Shown: piece after piece, positions 35,024 through 43,304 of the stretch
Numbering within the stretch: the stretch's first letter is position 1
Layout of the letters: each line of letters begins with the position of its first letter
NCBI GenBank assembly: GCA_964536985.1
Contig: CAZIBG010000003.1
Span: forward strand, 30,067-94,066
From: CAZIBG01 sp964536985
GTDB taxonomy: Bacteria > Patescibacteriota > Saccharimonadia > Saccharimonadales > AWTP1-31
Reading direction: 5' to 3'
Length of the DNA stretch: 64,000 nt
The notes under the pieces: generated by a model
What the model was told of the DNA's origin: nothing
The model's input: the letters and a program-made list of their open reading frames with translations, nothing else
The model's database searches: none
Position numbers and translations under genes: made by a program

Positions 35024-36426
35024 TACTGTTTTGAATTATAGATTATTTTTGACGAAGACGAATTACCCAATCCTATAAACAACAATGTGAGTATAAGATA
35101 GATATGAAGGGTATTTGGATAGCCGCTAAAGAATATCCACTGGACCAAGTAAACTAGCACGATTGCCCATGACCATTTATTTTTACGTAGGCTATATATT
35201 AAACCTCCAAAAAGCGCCCCAAAAAGCGAAGTGCCGACTAGTCCATATTCAAGCAATGTTTCGGCGTATTCATTCTGGACAATCTCATGAGTATTAACTT
35301 GATTTGGAAAATCTTTCCTCAAAACGGTTCCTGATGCACCTAATCCAACACCAAAAAACATCCGGTCATAGCTCTTGCTCCAGGACTGCATAGCAAGGTT
35401 TGAAAGACGAACCCGAACAATTGTCGATTGCGCTACGTAGCCAGTGTAGTTTGGGGTCTGCTTAGCTGGGGAGGGGGCTATGGTCTGGACAGATTCAGTA
35501 ACTACCGGCTTTGGTGCCGTCAGTTTATTTAGATCAATTAGCCCTAATGAAAGCTGGTTAATACTCGTTGATGCAGCGCCTTTAAATGTAATGTCTATAT
35601 TTGGATTTATTGCACCCGCGGTACTCTGCATTAATAAACACATTAGTACTCCTAAAACCAACGAAATACCGGCTTTAAAAGTACTATGAAGTTTACTTCT
35701 TTCGGCCGCCAGCAGAACCAACACGCCTAGGCAAAATGCAAAGATTGATCCTCGGCTAAGCGTTAAAAATAGTGCAGTTACAAGCACTATCAAACCAATA
35801 TATTTATATATAGTCTGCTTCTTTATTAAGACTAGCTTCAATAAAATAAGTGCTGGTGCAAGGATAACGTTACCAAAGAATTGCGGCTCGATTGTAAAAA
35901 CATTTGGACGGGGAAACCCGAATTGATTTGCTGTGCATCCGGCACAAAGTAAGGTTTGATCGGGTGTTAACCAGATACCGGCTATAAACTGAATGAATGA
36001 AAGTACGCTCATTATAATAGCGGTAAGGATTAGTAGTCTCGCAAGCGTTGGCAGAAGTTTCTTTAGCTTAAGTATATTAGCTATACCTCCTAAAAATATC
36101 GCATATAGCAAGCCGATAACACCGAGCGTAAGCACACCTCGAGTTCGATTTGTGCTCCAAAAAATACTTAAACCTGAAAATAATACAAACAAAGTGACTA
36201 ATTGAACGGCTTTATTAAGAATCATTGTTTTTTTGGATTTCCAAACACTTGGTAATCCGAATAAGGCAAGGATGGTAACGTAAATAATAGTTACAGACAA
36301 TTCGAAATTCATTGAATCGTTACGTCCAAAACTAATAAGAGGCTTGTAGCTGAACCAGATTGCGACAGGGGCCAACAACCAAATCTTTTCAAGTTGGGAA
36401 TATTTTTTGAATTCTGTTTTTTTCAT
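35023..36426 (-). CDS. O-antigen ligase/polymerase-like membrane protein (first of two)
   Basis: A 467-residue protein with about ten helices and a large outer loop (about 255-365). The loop ends with SYDRMFFGVGLGASGTVLRKDF, then HEIVQNEYAETLLEYGLVGTSLFGALFG. The glycine-rich turn and the Q-N-E-Y-x-E-x-L-x-E-x-G segment match Wzy/WaaL signatures. TATAAT (36446-36451, minus strand) lies 19 nt before the ATG. Two different ligase-like proteins in one operon suggest one polymerase and one ligase, or two glycan acceptors; this is inference. Confidence 0.75.
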   Translation of the reverse strand: MKKTEFKKYSQLEKIWLLAPVAIWFSYKPLISFGRNDSMNFELSVTIIYVTILALFGLPSVWKSKKTMILNKAVQLVTLFVLFSGLSIFWSTNRTRGVLTLGVIGLLYAIFLGGIANILKLKKLLPTLARLLILTAIIMSVLSFIQFIAGIWLTPDQTLLCAGCTANQFGFPRPNVFTIEPQFFGNVILAPALILLKLVLIKKQTIYKYIGLIVLVTALFLTLSRGSIFAFCLGVLVLLAAERSKLHSTFKAGISLVLGVLMCLLMQSTAGAINPNIDITFKGAASTSINQLSLGLIDLNKLTAPKPVVTESVQTIAPSPAKQTPNYTGYVAQSTIVRVRLSNLAMQSWSKSYDRMFFGVGLGASGTVLRKDFPNQVNTHEIVQNEYAETLLEYGLVGTSLFGALFGGLIYSLRKNKWSWAIVLVYLVQWIFFSGYPNTLHIYLILTLLFIGLGNSSSSKIIYNSKQ

Positions 36427-36522
36427 GTTTTTCTCAATATGCTCAATTATAGACTAGTGTTATTTGAACAATAGGCGAACAAAGGGTGGGTTTATGCATT
36501 ACACCTATTGTAAACTGAATGT

Positions 36523-37623
36523 ATGCATATTGTCATCGACGCTCGTAACCGCCCAACGAGTACCGGCCGCTATACAGACCGCTTACTCCAACATTTGCAA
36601 AATCAGGATAATGTTAATAAGTATACTATTTTGCTCAATTTGACAGATACTTGGAAACCTGTGAATAGTAATTTTTCTACCCTTCCCTGTAGTTATCCAC
36701 AGTTCTCTATCAACCCACTTGACGAATTCAGATTTAGTGCTCTGCTATATAATTTAAAGCCCGATCTGGTGCACTTTACCATGACCCAACAACCCCTTCT
36801 CTACTTCGGTAGAATTGTTACCACAACTCACGATCTAACCATGTTGCGATTTACTCGAGCGGGCAGGCACAATATCCTGTTTCATAAGCTCCGAATGGGT
36901 TTATACCGCTTCTTATTCTGGTGGAGTCATAAAAAGAGCCGAGCCCTTATTGTCCCATCGCAGTATGTGGCCGATGACCTAGCCAAGCTTCAACCTTTTA
37001 CCCGCAAGAAGACGACTGTTACGTATGAATCCAGTGAACCACCAATTGCCGGCAAGGCCACCCCATTAAAGGGTGTTGGCAAGCAATTCGTCTTCCACTC
37101 AGGCAGTCCCTTCCCTCATAAGAACATCGGTCGGCTAGTTAGCGCCTTCGAGGTCCTGGCCGAGAGCTACCCAAGCCTCCAACTAGTGCTGGTCGGTAAA
37201 ACCGAGTATTACTTCAAGAAGCTAGCCAAGAAGATCACTAAAAGCCCCTACGCTGACAGAATTATCGTGCCAGGGTTTGTGAGTGACAGCGAGCTCAAGT
37301 GGCTCCATCAAAACGCCAAAGCCTACGTATTACCAAGCCTAAGCGAAGGGTTTGGGCTCCCTGGTATGGAAGCTATGGCCCATGGCTGCCCGCTAGTTAG
37401 TAGTAACGCCACATGTCTACCAGAGGTGTACGGAGATGCTGCCTTGTTCTTTAACCCGCTCGATGTCGAAGATATGGCCCTAAAGATCGAACGAATCCTA
37501 AACGATAAGCAATTTGTTTCCGAACTCATAAAACGAGAAAAGGAACAGATTAAAAAATACTCCTGGGAGAAGATGGCCGAACAAACCCTCCGTGTGTACC
37601 AGAATATTGGCAAAAAACAGTAA
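36523..37623 (+). CDS. Glycosyltransferase family 4
   Basis: A 366-residue GT4 enzyme: HIVIDARNRPTSTGRYTDRLL, TTHDLTMLRFTRAGRH, QFVFHSGSPFPHKNIGRLV in the donor domain, and SLSEGFGLPGMEAMAHGCPLVSSNATCLPEVYGDAALF (the EX7E and adjoining loop). It resembles mannosyltransferases of capsule loci. It is alone between divergent and convergent neighbours. TAAACT (36511-36516) stands 6 nt before the ATG and no Shine-Dalgarno is seen, so the message is probably leaderless. Confidence 0.85.
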   Translation: MHIVIDARNRPTSTGRYTDRLLQHLQNQDNVNKYTILLNLTDTWKPVNSNFSTLPCSYPQFSINPLDEFRFSALLYNLKPDLVHFTMTQQPLLYFGRIVTTTHDLTMLRFTRAGRHNILFHKLRMGLYRFLFWWSHKKSRALIVPSQYVADDLAKLQPFTRKKTTVTYESSEPPIAGKATPLKGVGKQFVFHSGSPFPHKNIGRLVSAFEVLAESYPSLQLVLVGKTEYYFKKLAKKITKSPYADRIIVPGFVSDSELKWLHQNAKAYVLPSLSEGFGLPGMEAMAHGCPLVSSNATCLPEVYGDAALFFNPLDVEDMALKIERILNDKQFVSELIKREKEQIKKYSWEKMAEQTLRVYQNIGKKQ

Positions 37624-37676
37624 TTACATAGTGTAACTAAATCGTAAAAAAGTAAATTATATGTTATCATATTATG

Positions 37677-39263
37677 ATGACAGGTTGGTCTTTTGAAAGT
37701 GTTGCCGAGGCATGCCGTATGGTTGATGCCGAAAGGCTTGCCGCTGGTATTATGCGCCCATTAGTTCAACAGGACTTTAGACGGGATAGTCGATTGCCTT
37801 CTTATAATACTGCCGACAGATATCTTGGCGGCCAGGACGGTATTGCACTCGTATTAGGTCGCGTTACAACCGGCATTGCCCGGGAGTGGACTGAAGAACA
37901 ATGGGCCCAAAATGCTCAATTTATTCAGGATGTCCACGAAGCCGAGGGTAAGACTCTTCTGACTAAGCCAGACATAAACAGGTATGCCAGTGCTGGACTG
38001 ATGCCACATGGCGGGGTTATCGAAGAGTTATGGACCAGTATACCCGCTTACCGAGTGGCCAACGGCATCCTTGCTCGCGAGACTAGAAAAAACGCTGCTA
38101 ACTGGACAAAGGAAGAATCTACAGAGAATGGCAAGAAGTTCAGCCTTTGGCTCGGTCGGGAGCTTGGAATAGCCATTATGCCCGTTCAGGATGACATCAA
38201 CTTTGGTATCAAACATGACAAACTTCAGACGATGGCGCAGATTAAAGATATACATGGTAGTCTTGAAGAATTCCAGGCAGACCTAGGTTTTGTTAACGGC
38301 ATGGTTATAGAAAACTGGACCGCCGAACAATGGATTGAGAACTTTGAATGGTTACGTGACGTATTTGAAGAGTATGATCTGCCGTTCACCAATCTTCACG
38401 ACATCTTAACCATCGCTGGCAAACTTAGACTCGGCCCTTCAGTACGTAAAGCTTATGAAGAATGGGATTCGCTACTAAACTACGCTCGACATGTTGGCTT
38501 CGAGTCCATACGCTTTAAAAGCGAAGTTCCCTATGAAGCCGGTCTACGTGACGGCATAAATTTACTTCTCGAGAAAAAGAGACCGCTTACCAGGGGTGAT
38601 CTCTCGGGAGATCTAACTCGTGACACCGTTCGACATCGTTACGGTGGAATGAATAAATTAAATCAGATGTTAGGGCTGGCCAGTGATTTCAGGGGGTGGA
38701 CAAACGAAGAGCTGCTCTGGTGGAGTATTACATGGCATAAACCAGCTACGGGTCAAATGCCAACGCCCGACAGTCTTACTGCTTGGAATGATCGAAAACT
38801 TGGACCATCCGTTTCTAAAATCGAAGATGCTTTCGAGACATTAGAAGACTATGACGATCGTCTCGTTCGTGCAGATATGTGGTTTGAATCACAAATCTCT
38901 TGCCTCACATCCACGCTCAAGATGCCTCCAGATCTATTCCGTACGGCTATAACTCGAGATTCAAAACTTTTCAAAGTTGGAGAAAATCTTGGTGCTACGG
39001 ATTTTACTGTCTTCACTCAGCTCAAAGAACGCGGCGTCGATATGCACAGCATAACGCTAATTCTAAAGAATGGTATCCCGTTCGAGAATCCTGACGCACA
39101 TCTCGATTGGTTTGCAAGGTTGCTTGACCACAAGAATATGCTGAACTCCAGCACACTAAAGCGCTTGATGCCCTATGTTATCGGTCTTGCACCACCGAAC
39201 GCAAACAAGTCTTGGTCTGACTACATCAAAGATTATCGTCAACGCAGAGTTACGACCCAGTAG
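37677..39263 (+). CDS. Helical repeat protein, HNH-associated-repeat-like, function unknown
   Basis: 528 residues from the second ATG (TATCAT at 37665-37670 lies 6 nt before it; another ATG is one codon earlier). It is soluble and holds about six repeats of roughly 70 residues, each opening with W-[ST]-x-E-[EQ]: W4, W71, W143, W214, a degenerate one near 280, and W341. Each continues with a helix, a [L/P]-x-x-x-[D/E]-[I/L] segment and a second helix with a G-P-S or P-S turn. This reminds me of homing-endonuclease-associated (HNH) repeats, which bind DNA, but no HNH or other nuclease site is visible. It sits 2 nt from convergent jag and close to oriC. Confidence 0.5.
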   Translation: MTGWSFESVAEACRMVDAERLAAGIMRPLVQQDFRRDSRLPSYNTADRYLGGQDGIALVLGRVTTGIAREWTEEQWAQNAQFIQDVHEAEGKTLLTKPDINRYASAGLMPHGGVIEELWTSIPAYRVANGILARETRKNAANWTKEESTENGKKFSLWLGRELGIAIMPVQDDINFGIKHDKLQTMAQIKDIHGSLEEFQADLGFVNGMVIENWTAEQWIENFEWLRDVFEEYDLPFTNLHDILTIAGKLRLGPSVRKAYEEWDSLLNYARHVGFESIRFKSEVPYEAGLRDGINLLLEKKRPLTRGDLSGDLTRDTVRHRYGGMNKLNQMLGLASDFRGWTNEELLWWSITWHKPATGQMPTPDSLTAWNDRKLGPSVSKIEDAFETLEDYDDRLVRADMWFESQISCLTSTLKMPPDLFRTAITRDSKLFKVGENLGATDFTVFTQLKERGVDMHSITLILKNGIPFENPDAHLDWFARLLDHKNMLNSSTLKRLMPYVIGLAPPNANKSWSDYIKDYRQRRVTTQ

Positions 39264-39265
39264 AC

Positions 39266-39754
39266 CTACTCTGTAGGTGCTTTGAGAACGATGTGACGGT
39301 CACGGCCTTCGCCAACAGATTCTGTCTCTAGACCATACTCACCGGCTAGCTTGTGGACCGTACGTCGGTCTGCAGGGCTCATCGGTTGCAAAGGCATATC
39401 CTCACCACTGGACTTAACCTTGTCGATCCACTCTTTAGCTGTTTCGGATAGCCTCTCGGCTCGTGCTTTTTTATAATCTGCCACGTCTACATTTACTCGG
39501 ACAATCTCATAGTCGTTGTTTTTAAGCGCATTACTCACTACAAATTGAAGCGCTCTGACGGTGTCGCCCTGCTGACCAATAAGGAAGCCGTTGAGGTGTG
39601 TAGATGGAATATGAAGCTCTATAACTTCGTCATCGCTACTGGTTGCATAAACGTCGGTATTTAAGCCAAAGAACGATAGTAAATCTTCGATATACTTCTT
39701 GGCGTATATAATCGATTCTTCTAGACCCTTGCCTGCCTTAACCTCGTCAACCAT
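39266..39754 (-). CDS. jag: Jag/KhpB-type KH-R3H RNA-binding protein
   Basis: 162 residues from ATG 39754, chosen because GGAGG lies 4 nt before it; a longer frame from 39778 would begin inside yidC. A KH-like domain (about 25-80: TDVYATSSDDEVIELHIP, LNGFLIGQQGDTVRALQFVV) is followed by an R3H domain with SETAKEWIDKVKSSG, MSPADRRTVHKLA and GRDRHIVL. The N-terminal Jag-N domain of about 50 residues found in many Firmicutes homologues is missing. These proteins bind RNA and affect cell division and envelope synthesis. It follows yidC by 1 nt, the classical order at bacterial origins. Confidence 0.9.
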   Translation of the reverse strand: MVDEVKAGKGLEESIIYAKKYIEDLLSFFGLNTDVYATSSDDEVIELHIPSTHLNGFLIGQQGDTVRALQFVVSNALKNNDYEIVRVNVDVADYKKARAERLSETAKEWIDKVKSSGEDMPLQPMSPADRRTVHKLAGEYGLETESVGEGRDRHIVLKAPTE

Positions 39755-39755
39755 G

Positions 39756-40706
39756 CTACCTCCTTCGTTTTTTGCCACCCTTTTTCTTATTCTTAGTGTT
39801 TTTGTTCTTGGATTCTTTATTTTGAGGAGTCGCGACGACTTCAGCTTCTACGGCTTTTTCAACAGGTTTGCCAGATAATGACTTGCTTCCAACTAGTTCC
39901 TGGGCATCTTTACCAAGGACACGTGACTGCTGGATAAAGGCGACTAGTCCACTTACCAACCAGTACAGTGACAGCGCAGAGGCAATATTAACGGTTACGA
40001 TAAAAATGAATGCCGGCAGCATATACTTAGTACTGCGTGCCACAGCAGCGTTAACTTCGCTGGAATCGGCCTGTTTGCCTTCTCCGGCAGACTTTAGAAT
40101 GTCGCGTAACTTTCGCTTCTCATCATCCTGGGGCATGAGCTGAACAGCCTGGAAGTACTGAATAATTGCACTAGCAGCAACAATAATCATGGCTGGCCAA
40201 TAGATGCCGCCTATTTTACCGCCAATTGCTGGTCGGGTAAGGTCAACGATGTTAAATAAGGTGCTATCGAACTTAGATATATCGCCTGCAAGTTCTTTGA
40301 TCCAAGGCATTTGGTTAATAAATGAGTAGGAGAAATCGATAATTGCCTTAGGGTCAGCAACGATCTTGGTTAGTCCAGAATACAAACCGAGGAAGATCGG
40401 GATCTGTACAATCAAAAGTCCGATACTGGAGAACGGGTTGATCTCACGCTCTTTGTAGAGCTCCATCATTAGCATTGATTCTTTTTGTCGGTCTCCTGCT
40501 GCAGCCTTTTTGATCTTCTTTAACTCTGGCTGAAGTTCGCGCATCGCTTTGGTCTGATGAAGTTGTTTCTTGACCAGCGGCCACATCAACAATCGTACCA
40601 GTACAGTAAACAAGATGATGCTCAGGCCAAAATTATGCCCCGGTAAGGTGGCGTAAATTAAGACCAGTAGGTTAAAAATTGGCTTAACAATTAAGGCTGT
40701 AAACAT
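39756..40706 (-). CDS. yidC: YidC/Oxa1 membrane protein insertase
   Basis: A 316-residue insertase that helps place membrane proteins in the lipid bilayer. The core begins near FGLSIILFTVLVRLLMWPLVKKQL, with the conserved arginine of the substrate groove (R38 in VLVRLL). The cytoplasmic hairpin (MRELQPELKKIKKAAAGDRQKE) follows, then NPFSSIGLLIVQIPIFLGLY, INQMPWIKELAGDI and two further helices. The C-terminus is strongly basic (KKKGGKKRRR), as in ribosome-binding YidC tails. No lipobox is seen. A GAGGAG ribosome site precedes the ATG, and ATTGTA (40733-40738; minus TACAAT) gives a promoter with a short leader. Confidence 0.93.
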   Translation of the reverse strand: MFTALIVKPIFNLLVLIYATLPGHNFGLSIILFTVLVRLLMWPLVKKQLHQTKAMRELQPELKKIKKAAAGDRQKESMLMMELYKEREINPFSSIGLLIVQIPIFLGLYSGLTKIVADPKAIIDFSYSFINQMPWIKELAGDISKFDSTLFNIVDLTRPAIGGKIGGIYWPAMIIVAASAIIQYFQAVQLMPQDDEKRKLRDILKSAGEGKQADSSEVNAAVARSTKYMLPAFIFIVTVNIASALSLYWLVSGLVAFIQQSRVLGKDAQELVGSKSLSGKPVEKAVEAEVVATPQNKESKNKNTKNKKKGGKKRRR

Positions 40707-40772
40707 GTCGCTCCTCTGCGGATTTGTCGGATATTGTATACCTACTATACCACGTCCGACCGATGTAATGAG

Positions 40773-41120
40773 CTAGCTAATTATCTTTGAGTCATTGAGC
40801 AATTTAGCAACCTGCTTCTCTAGCTCCTCAAAAGGCATATCAATAATAGAATCACTATAAACCGTTATAGCAATGTCGTATGGTTCTGTTATCTCGGCCT
40901 GATGGCTACGGATTACTTCGTACAACCTTCGGCGAATACGATTACGCTTTACAGCAGATTTGCTGATCTTTTTACTAACCACCACAGCGGCGCGGAATTC
41001 ACTGCGGCGCTTGTTTATAACAAATTTTAAGCCAAGCGTACTGGTGCGAACTGTTTTACCTTCGGCATAAACAAAACGCAGCGCATTAAGACCGTGGAAA
41101 CGGTGATTAAACGAGATCAT
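40773..41120 (-). CDS. rnpA: Ribonuclease P protein component
   Basis: A 115-residue basic protein that works with RNase P RNA to trim tRNA 5' ends. The N-terminal RFVYAEGKTVRTSTLGLKFVIN, the strand AAVVVSKKISKSAVKRNRIRRRL (RNR motif with the basic helix) and the C-terminal FEELEKQVAKLL are typical, and the length matches the family. TATACT (41127-41132, minus) lies exactly 6 nt before the ATG within the 19-nt gap to rpmH, so it may be made from its own leaderless transcript as well as from the rpmH one. Confidence 0.93.
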   Translation of the reverse strand: MISFNHRFHGLNALRFVYAEGKTVRTSTLGLKFVINKRRSEFRAAVVVSKKISKSAVKRNRIRRRLYEVIRSHQAEITEPYDIAITVYSDSIIDMPFEELEKQVAKLLNDSKIIS

Positions 41121-41139
41121 AGGATAAGTATAGTCTTAT

Positions 41140-41277
41140 TTAGGAAGAAAGCTTAGCGCGACCCTTGTTGCGGCGAGCACGAAGAATGTTTCGTCCTGCT
41201 TTGGTGGCCATGCGCTTTAGAAAACCGTGCTCTTTTGCTCGGTGTCGTTTCTTTGGTTGAAAAGTTCGTTTTGGCAT
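41140..41277 (-). CDS. rpmH: Ribosomal protein bL34
   Basis: A 45-residue protein, MPKRTFQPKKRHRAKEHGFL then KRMATKAGRNILRARRNKGR, ending AKLSS. This is the classical bL34, part of the large ribosomal subunit; the length is normal. It lies directly left of the putative origin, with rnpA downstream, the common bacterial order. The start is leaderless: TACACT (41285-41290, minus) lies 7 nt before the ATG, and TGGTCA (41308-41313) 17 nt further up makes a full promoter. Confidence 0.95.
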   Translation of the reverse strand: MPKRTFQPKKRHRAKEHGFLKRMATKAGRNILRARRNKGRAKLSS

Positions 41278-41280
41278 AAT

Positions 41281-41602
41281 CTACAGTGTACCTTTATTTA
41301 CTTATTTTGACCACTGTTCACTACTGAGGATGGATCCAGGGCATTTGCTAATGTCAATTCCGCACAATATTACTACGATACGTTCATGAAAAGAAGTGAA
41401 ATTAACAATATTTAACCCACTAATTCTACCAACTTTTCCACTGTTCGACAAGTATTTTCCACAGATCCTAAGGTGATAGCGCACGCTGTGCATAAGTCAT
41501 ACCCTGAATTTGCAGAAATTAAAAGCCTTATGTGTAGATATGTATTTGCTTGTGGAAAACCTTCGCATATTTCTATAGAATAGCAATTAGCTAGTCACGA
41601 TT
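41281..41602. other. Putative oriC, part 1 (rpmH-dnaA)
   Basis: A 320-base gene-free region. DnaA-box-like 9-mers: TTTTCCACT 41434-41442, TTTTCCACA 41455-41463, TTATGCACA on the minus strand (41487-41495), and TTTTCCACA on the minus strand (41551-41559). AT-rich stretches lie at 41293-41308 and 41398-41414. The rpmH promoter (41285-41313) is also here. The flanking dnaA and the change of gene direction make this a likely replication origin or half of one. Confidence 0.7.
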
Positions 41603-41620
41603 GTGACACGGAGGGCAAAA

Positions 41621-43009
41621 GTGAGGGATTCAAACGAAAGTCTATGGCAGGCAGTACTCGGAGAAATCGAGCTATCTGTTTCGCGTGGGAACTTTATGAC
41701 ATGGTTCAAACATACCTCCCTACTTAAGAATAAGGACGGTGTGTTAGTCGTTGGCGTTGGGACTGTTTTTGTAAAGAACCAGTTGGAGCGCAAGTTCAAT
41801 GACCTTATTGTTGATACTCTCAAAAAGAATGGCATTGAGCCTCTAAAGGTGGAGTATAAGATCCATGCCGCCAGTAGTAAGCTCCATAAACGCAGCGTCG
41901 AAGAACCGGTAATGCGTGTTCAAGAAGCAACACCGGCCACCACTATTGCTGCAGCGGCGCCAAAAGCCAGTTCCAGCGTCCGCCACGCTTATCGCCAAGG
42001 ACTAAACGAACGCTACACCTTCGAGAACTTTATTGTTGGCTCTGGAAACGAACTCGCCTACGCTGCCTGCCAAGCCATTGCCGCTGATCCGGGCACTAAA
42101 TATAATCCCCTGTTTGTATACGGCGGTGTAGGAATCGGTAAAACACACCTCATTCAAGCTGTCGGTAACGCTATCCTAGCCGAAGACCCTAATGCACATG
42201 TGGTTTATATCTCTTCAGAACAGTTTGTCCAAGAGTTCCTCGATGCTATTCGTTTCAAGAAAAATACTGACTTTGCAGGATACTACCGCAGCGCCGACGT
42301 GCTTATTGTAGACGACATGCAATTCATCGCCGGCAAGGAAAAGACACAGGAAGAATTCTTCCATACCTTTAATGCCCTTCATCAAGCCAACAAACAAATC
42401 ATTATCAGTAGTGATAAACCACCAAAAGATATTCCTACATTAGAAGAAAGACTCCGTTCTCGATTTAACTGGGGCATGAGCATCGACATGCAAATCCCTG
42501 ACTTCGAGACACGCTGCGTAATTGTCCAGACTAAGGCAACGGGCCATGGCATCACCCTACCCCCGTCGGTGGTCGACTACCTAGCTAATCATGTCCAAAC
42601 CAACATCCGTGAACTAGAGGGTGCGCTTAATCAACTACTAGCCTTCTGTGAAATGCGCGGATTAGAGCCAGAACTTCAGATTGCCACCAGCTTGCTTGGT
42701 GCTACTAAATCTCGTCCTAAACATCTGAACGCAAAACAAATCGTCGAACGAACCGCAAAACACTTTAGCGTATCTATTGACGACATCATGGGACCAAAGC
42801 GTGACAAGGACATCGTTGTCCCTCGCCAGATCGCTATGTATATGTTACGTAGCGAACTCCACCTCAGTTTTCCAAAGATTGCTCGGGAGCTTGGGCGCAA
42901 AGATCACACCACGGCTATTCATTCAGTAGAAAAGATCGAGAAAGAATCTAACTTAGATGCTGATATCCGGTCTGCCATTGCCGACATTAAGGAGCGACTA
43001 TATGCCTAA
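41621..43009 (+). CDS. dnaA: Chromosomal replication initiator DnaA
   Basis: 462 residues from the GTG at 41621, chosen because GGAGGG (41610-41615) lies 5 nt before it; an upstream GTG (41603) lacks such a site. Domain I opens with SLWQAVLGEIELSVSRGNFMTWF. Domain III is AAA+: Walker A YGGVGIGKTHLIQAVGNA, Walker B VLIVDDMQFIAGKEKTQEE. Domain IV ends with the box-binding RELGRKDHTTAIHSVEKIE. It binds DnaA boxes, opens the origin and loads the helicase. The boxes seen on both sides resemble TTTTCCACA. Confidence 0.97.
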   Translation: MRDSNESLWQAVLGEIELSVSRGNFMTWFKHTSLLKNKDGVLVVGVGTVFVKNQLERKFNDLIVDTLKKNGIEPLKVEYKIHAASSKLHKRSVEEPVMRVQEATPATTIAAAAPKASSSVRHAYRQGLNERYTFENFIVGSGNELAYAACQAIAADPGTKYNPLFVYGGVGIGKTHLIQAVGNAILAEDPNAHVVYISSEQFVQEFLDAIRFKKNTDFAGYYRSADVLIVDDMQFIAGKEKTQEEFFHTFNALHQANKQIIISSDKPPKDIPTLEERLRSRFNWGMSIDMQIPDFETRCVIVQTKATGHGITLPPSVVDYLANHVQTNIRELEGALNQLLAFCEMRGLEPELQIATSLLGATKSRPKHLNAKQIVERTAKHFSVSIDDIMGPKRDKDIVVPRQIAMYMLRSELHLSFPKIARELGRKDHTTAIHSVEKIEKESNLDADIRSAIADIKERLYA

Positions 43010-43304
43010 GTTTATGTCATACGTATGTGGACAAGCAGTGGACGGACTGAGCACGGATCTGCGTACAACCTCACGACTTATACGCACACGAGTTTTTTGC
43101 ACACATTTTGTACGCAGCCTGTGGGTAAAGTGTATGAGTTTTACGAACTTTGTACGCAACACTTGTGCTCAGGTTTTACTGCTAAATCAATCTGTTAATG
43201 CTGACTTATACCCCTTTTCCACAGAGCTTACTAATACTCCTACTTTTTCAAACCTAAATAAATTCTTAATAATAAGGACTGGTTAAAAACCGGAAGGATC
43301 CACT
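43010..43304. other. Putative oriC, part 2 (dnaA-dnaN)
   Basis: A 295-base non-coding stretch. DnaA-like boxes: TTGTCCACA (minus, 43026-43034), TTACCCACA (minus, 43120-43128), TTTTCCACA (43215-43223). The AT-rich segment 43249-43281 next to dnaN could be the unwinding element. A short open frame here (from 42957) has no family features and is rejected as a gene. The GGAAGGATCC ribosome site of dnaN is at 43292-43301. Confidence 0.6.

Noticed and set aside
42957..43286. 109-residue open frame after dnaA
   Set aside because: It overlaps dnaA and covers DnaA boxes; composition is Arg/Thr/Phe-rich without domain features.
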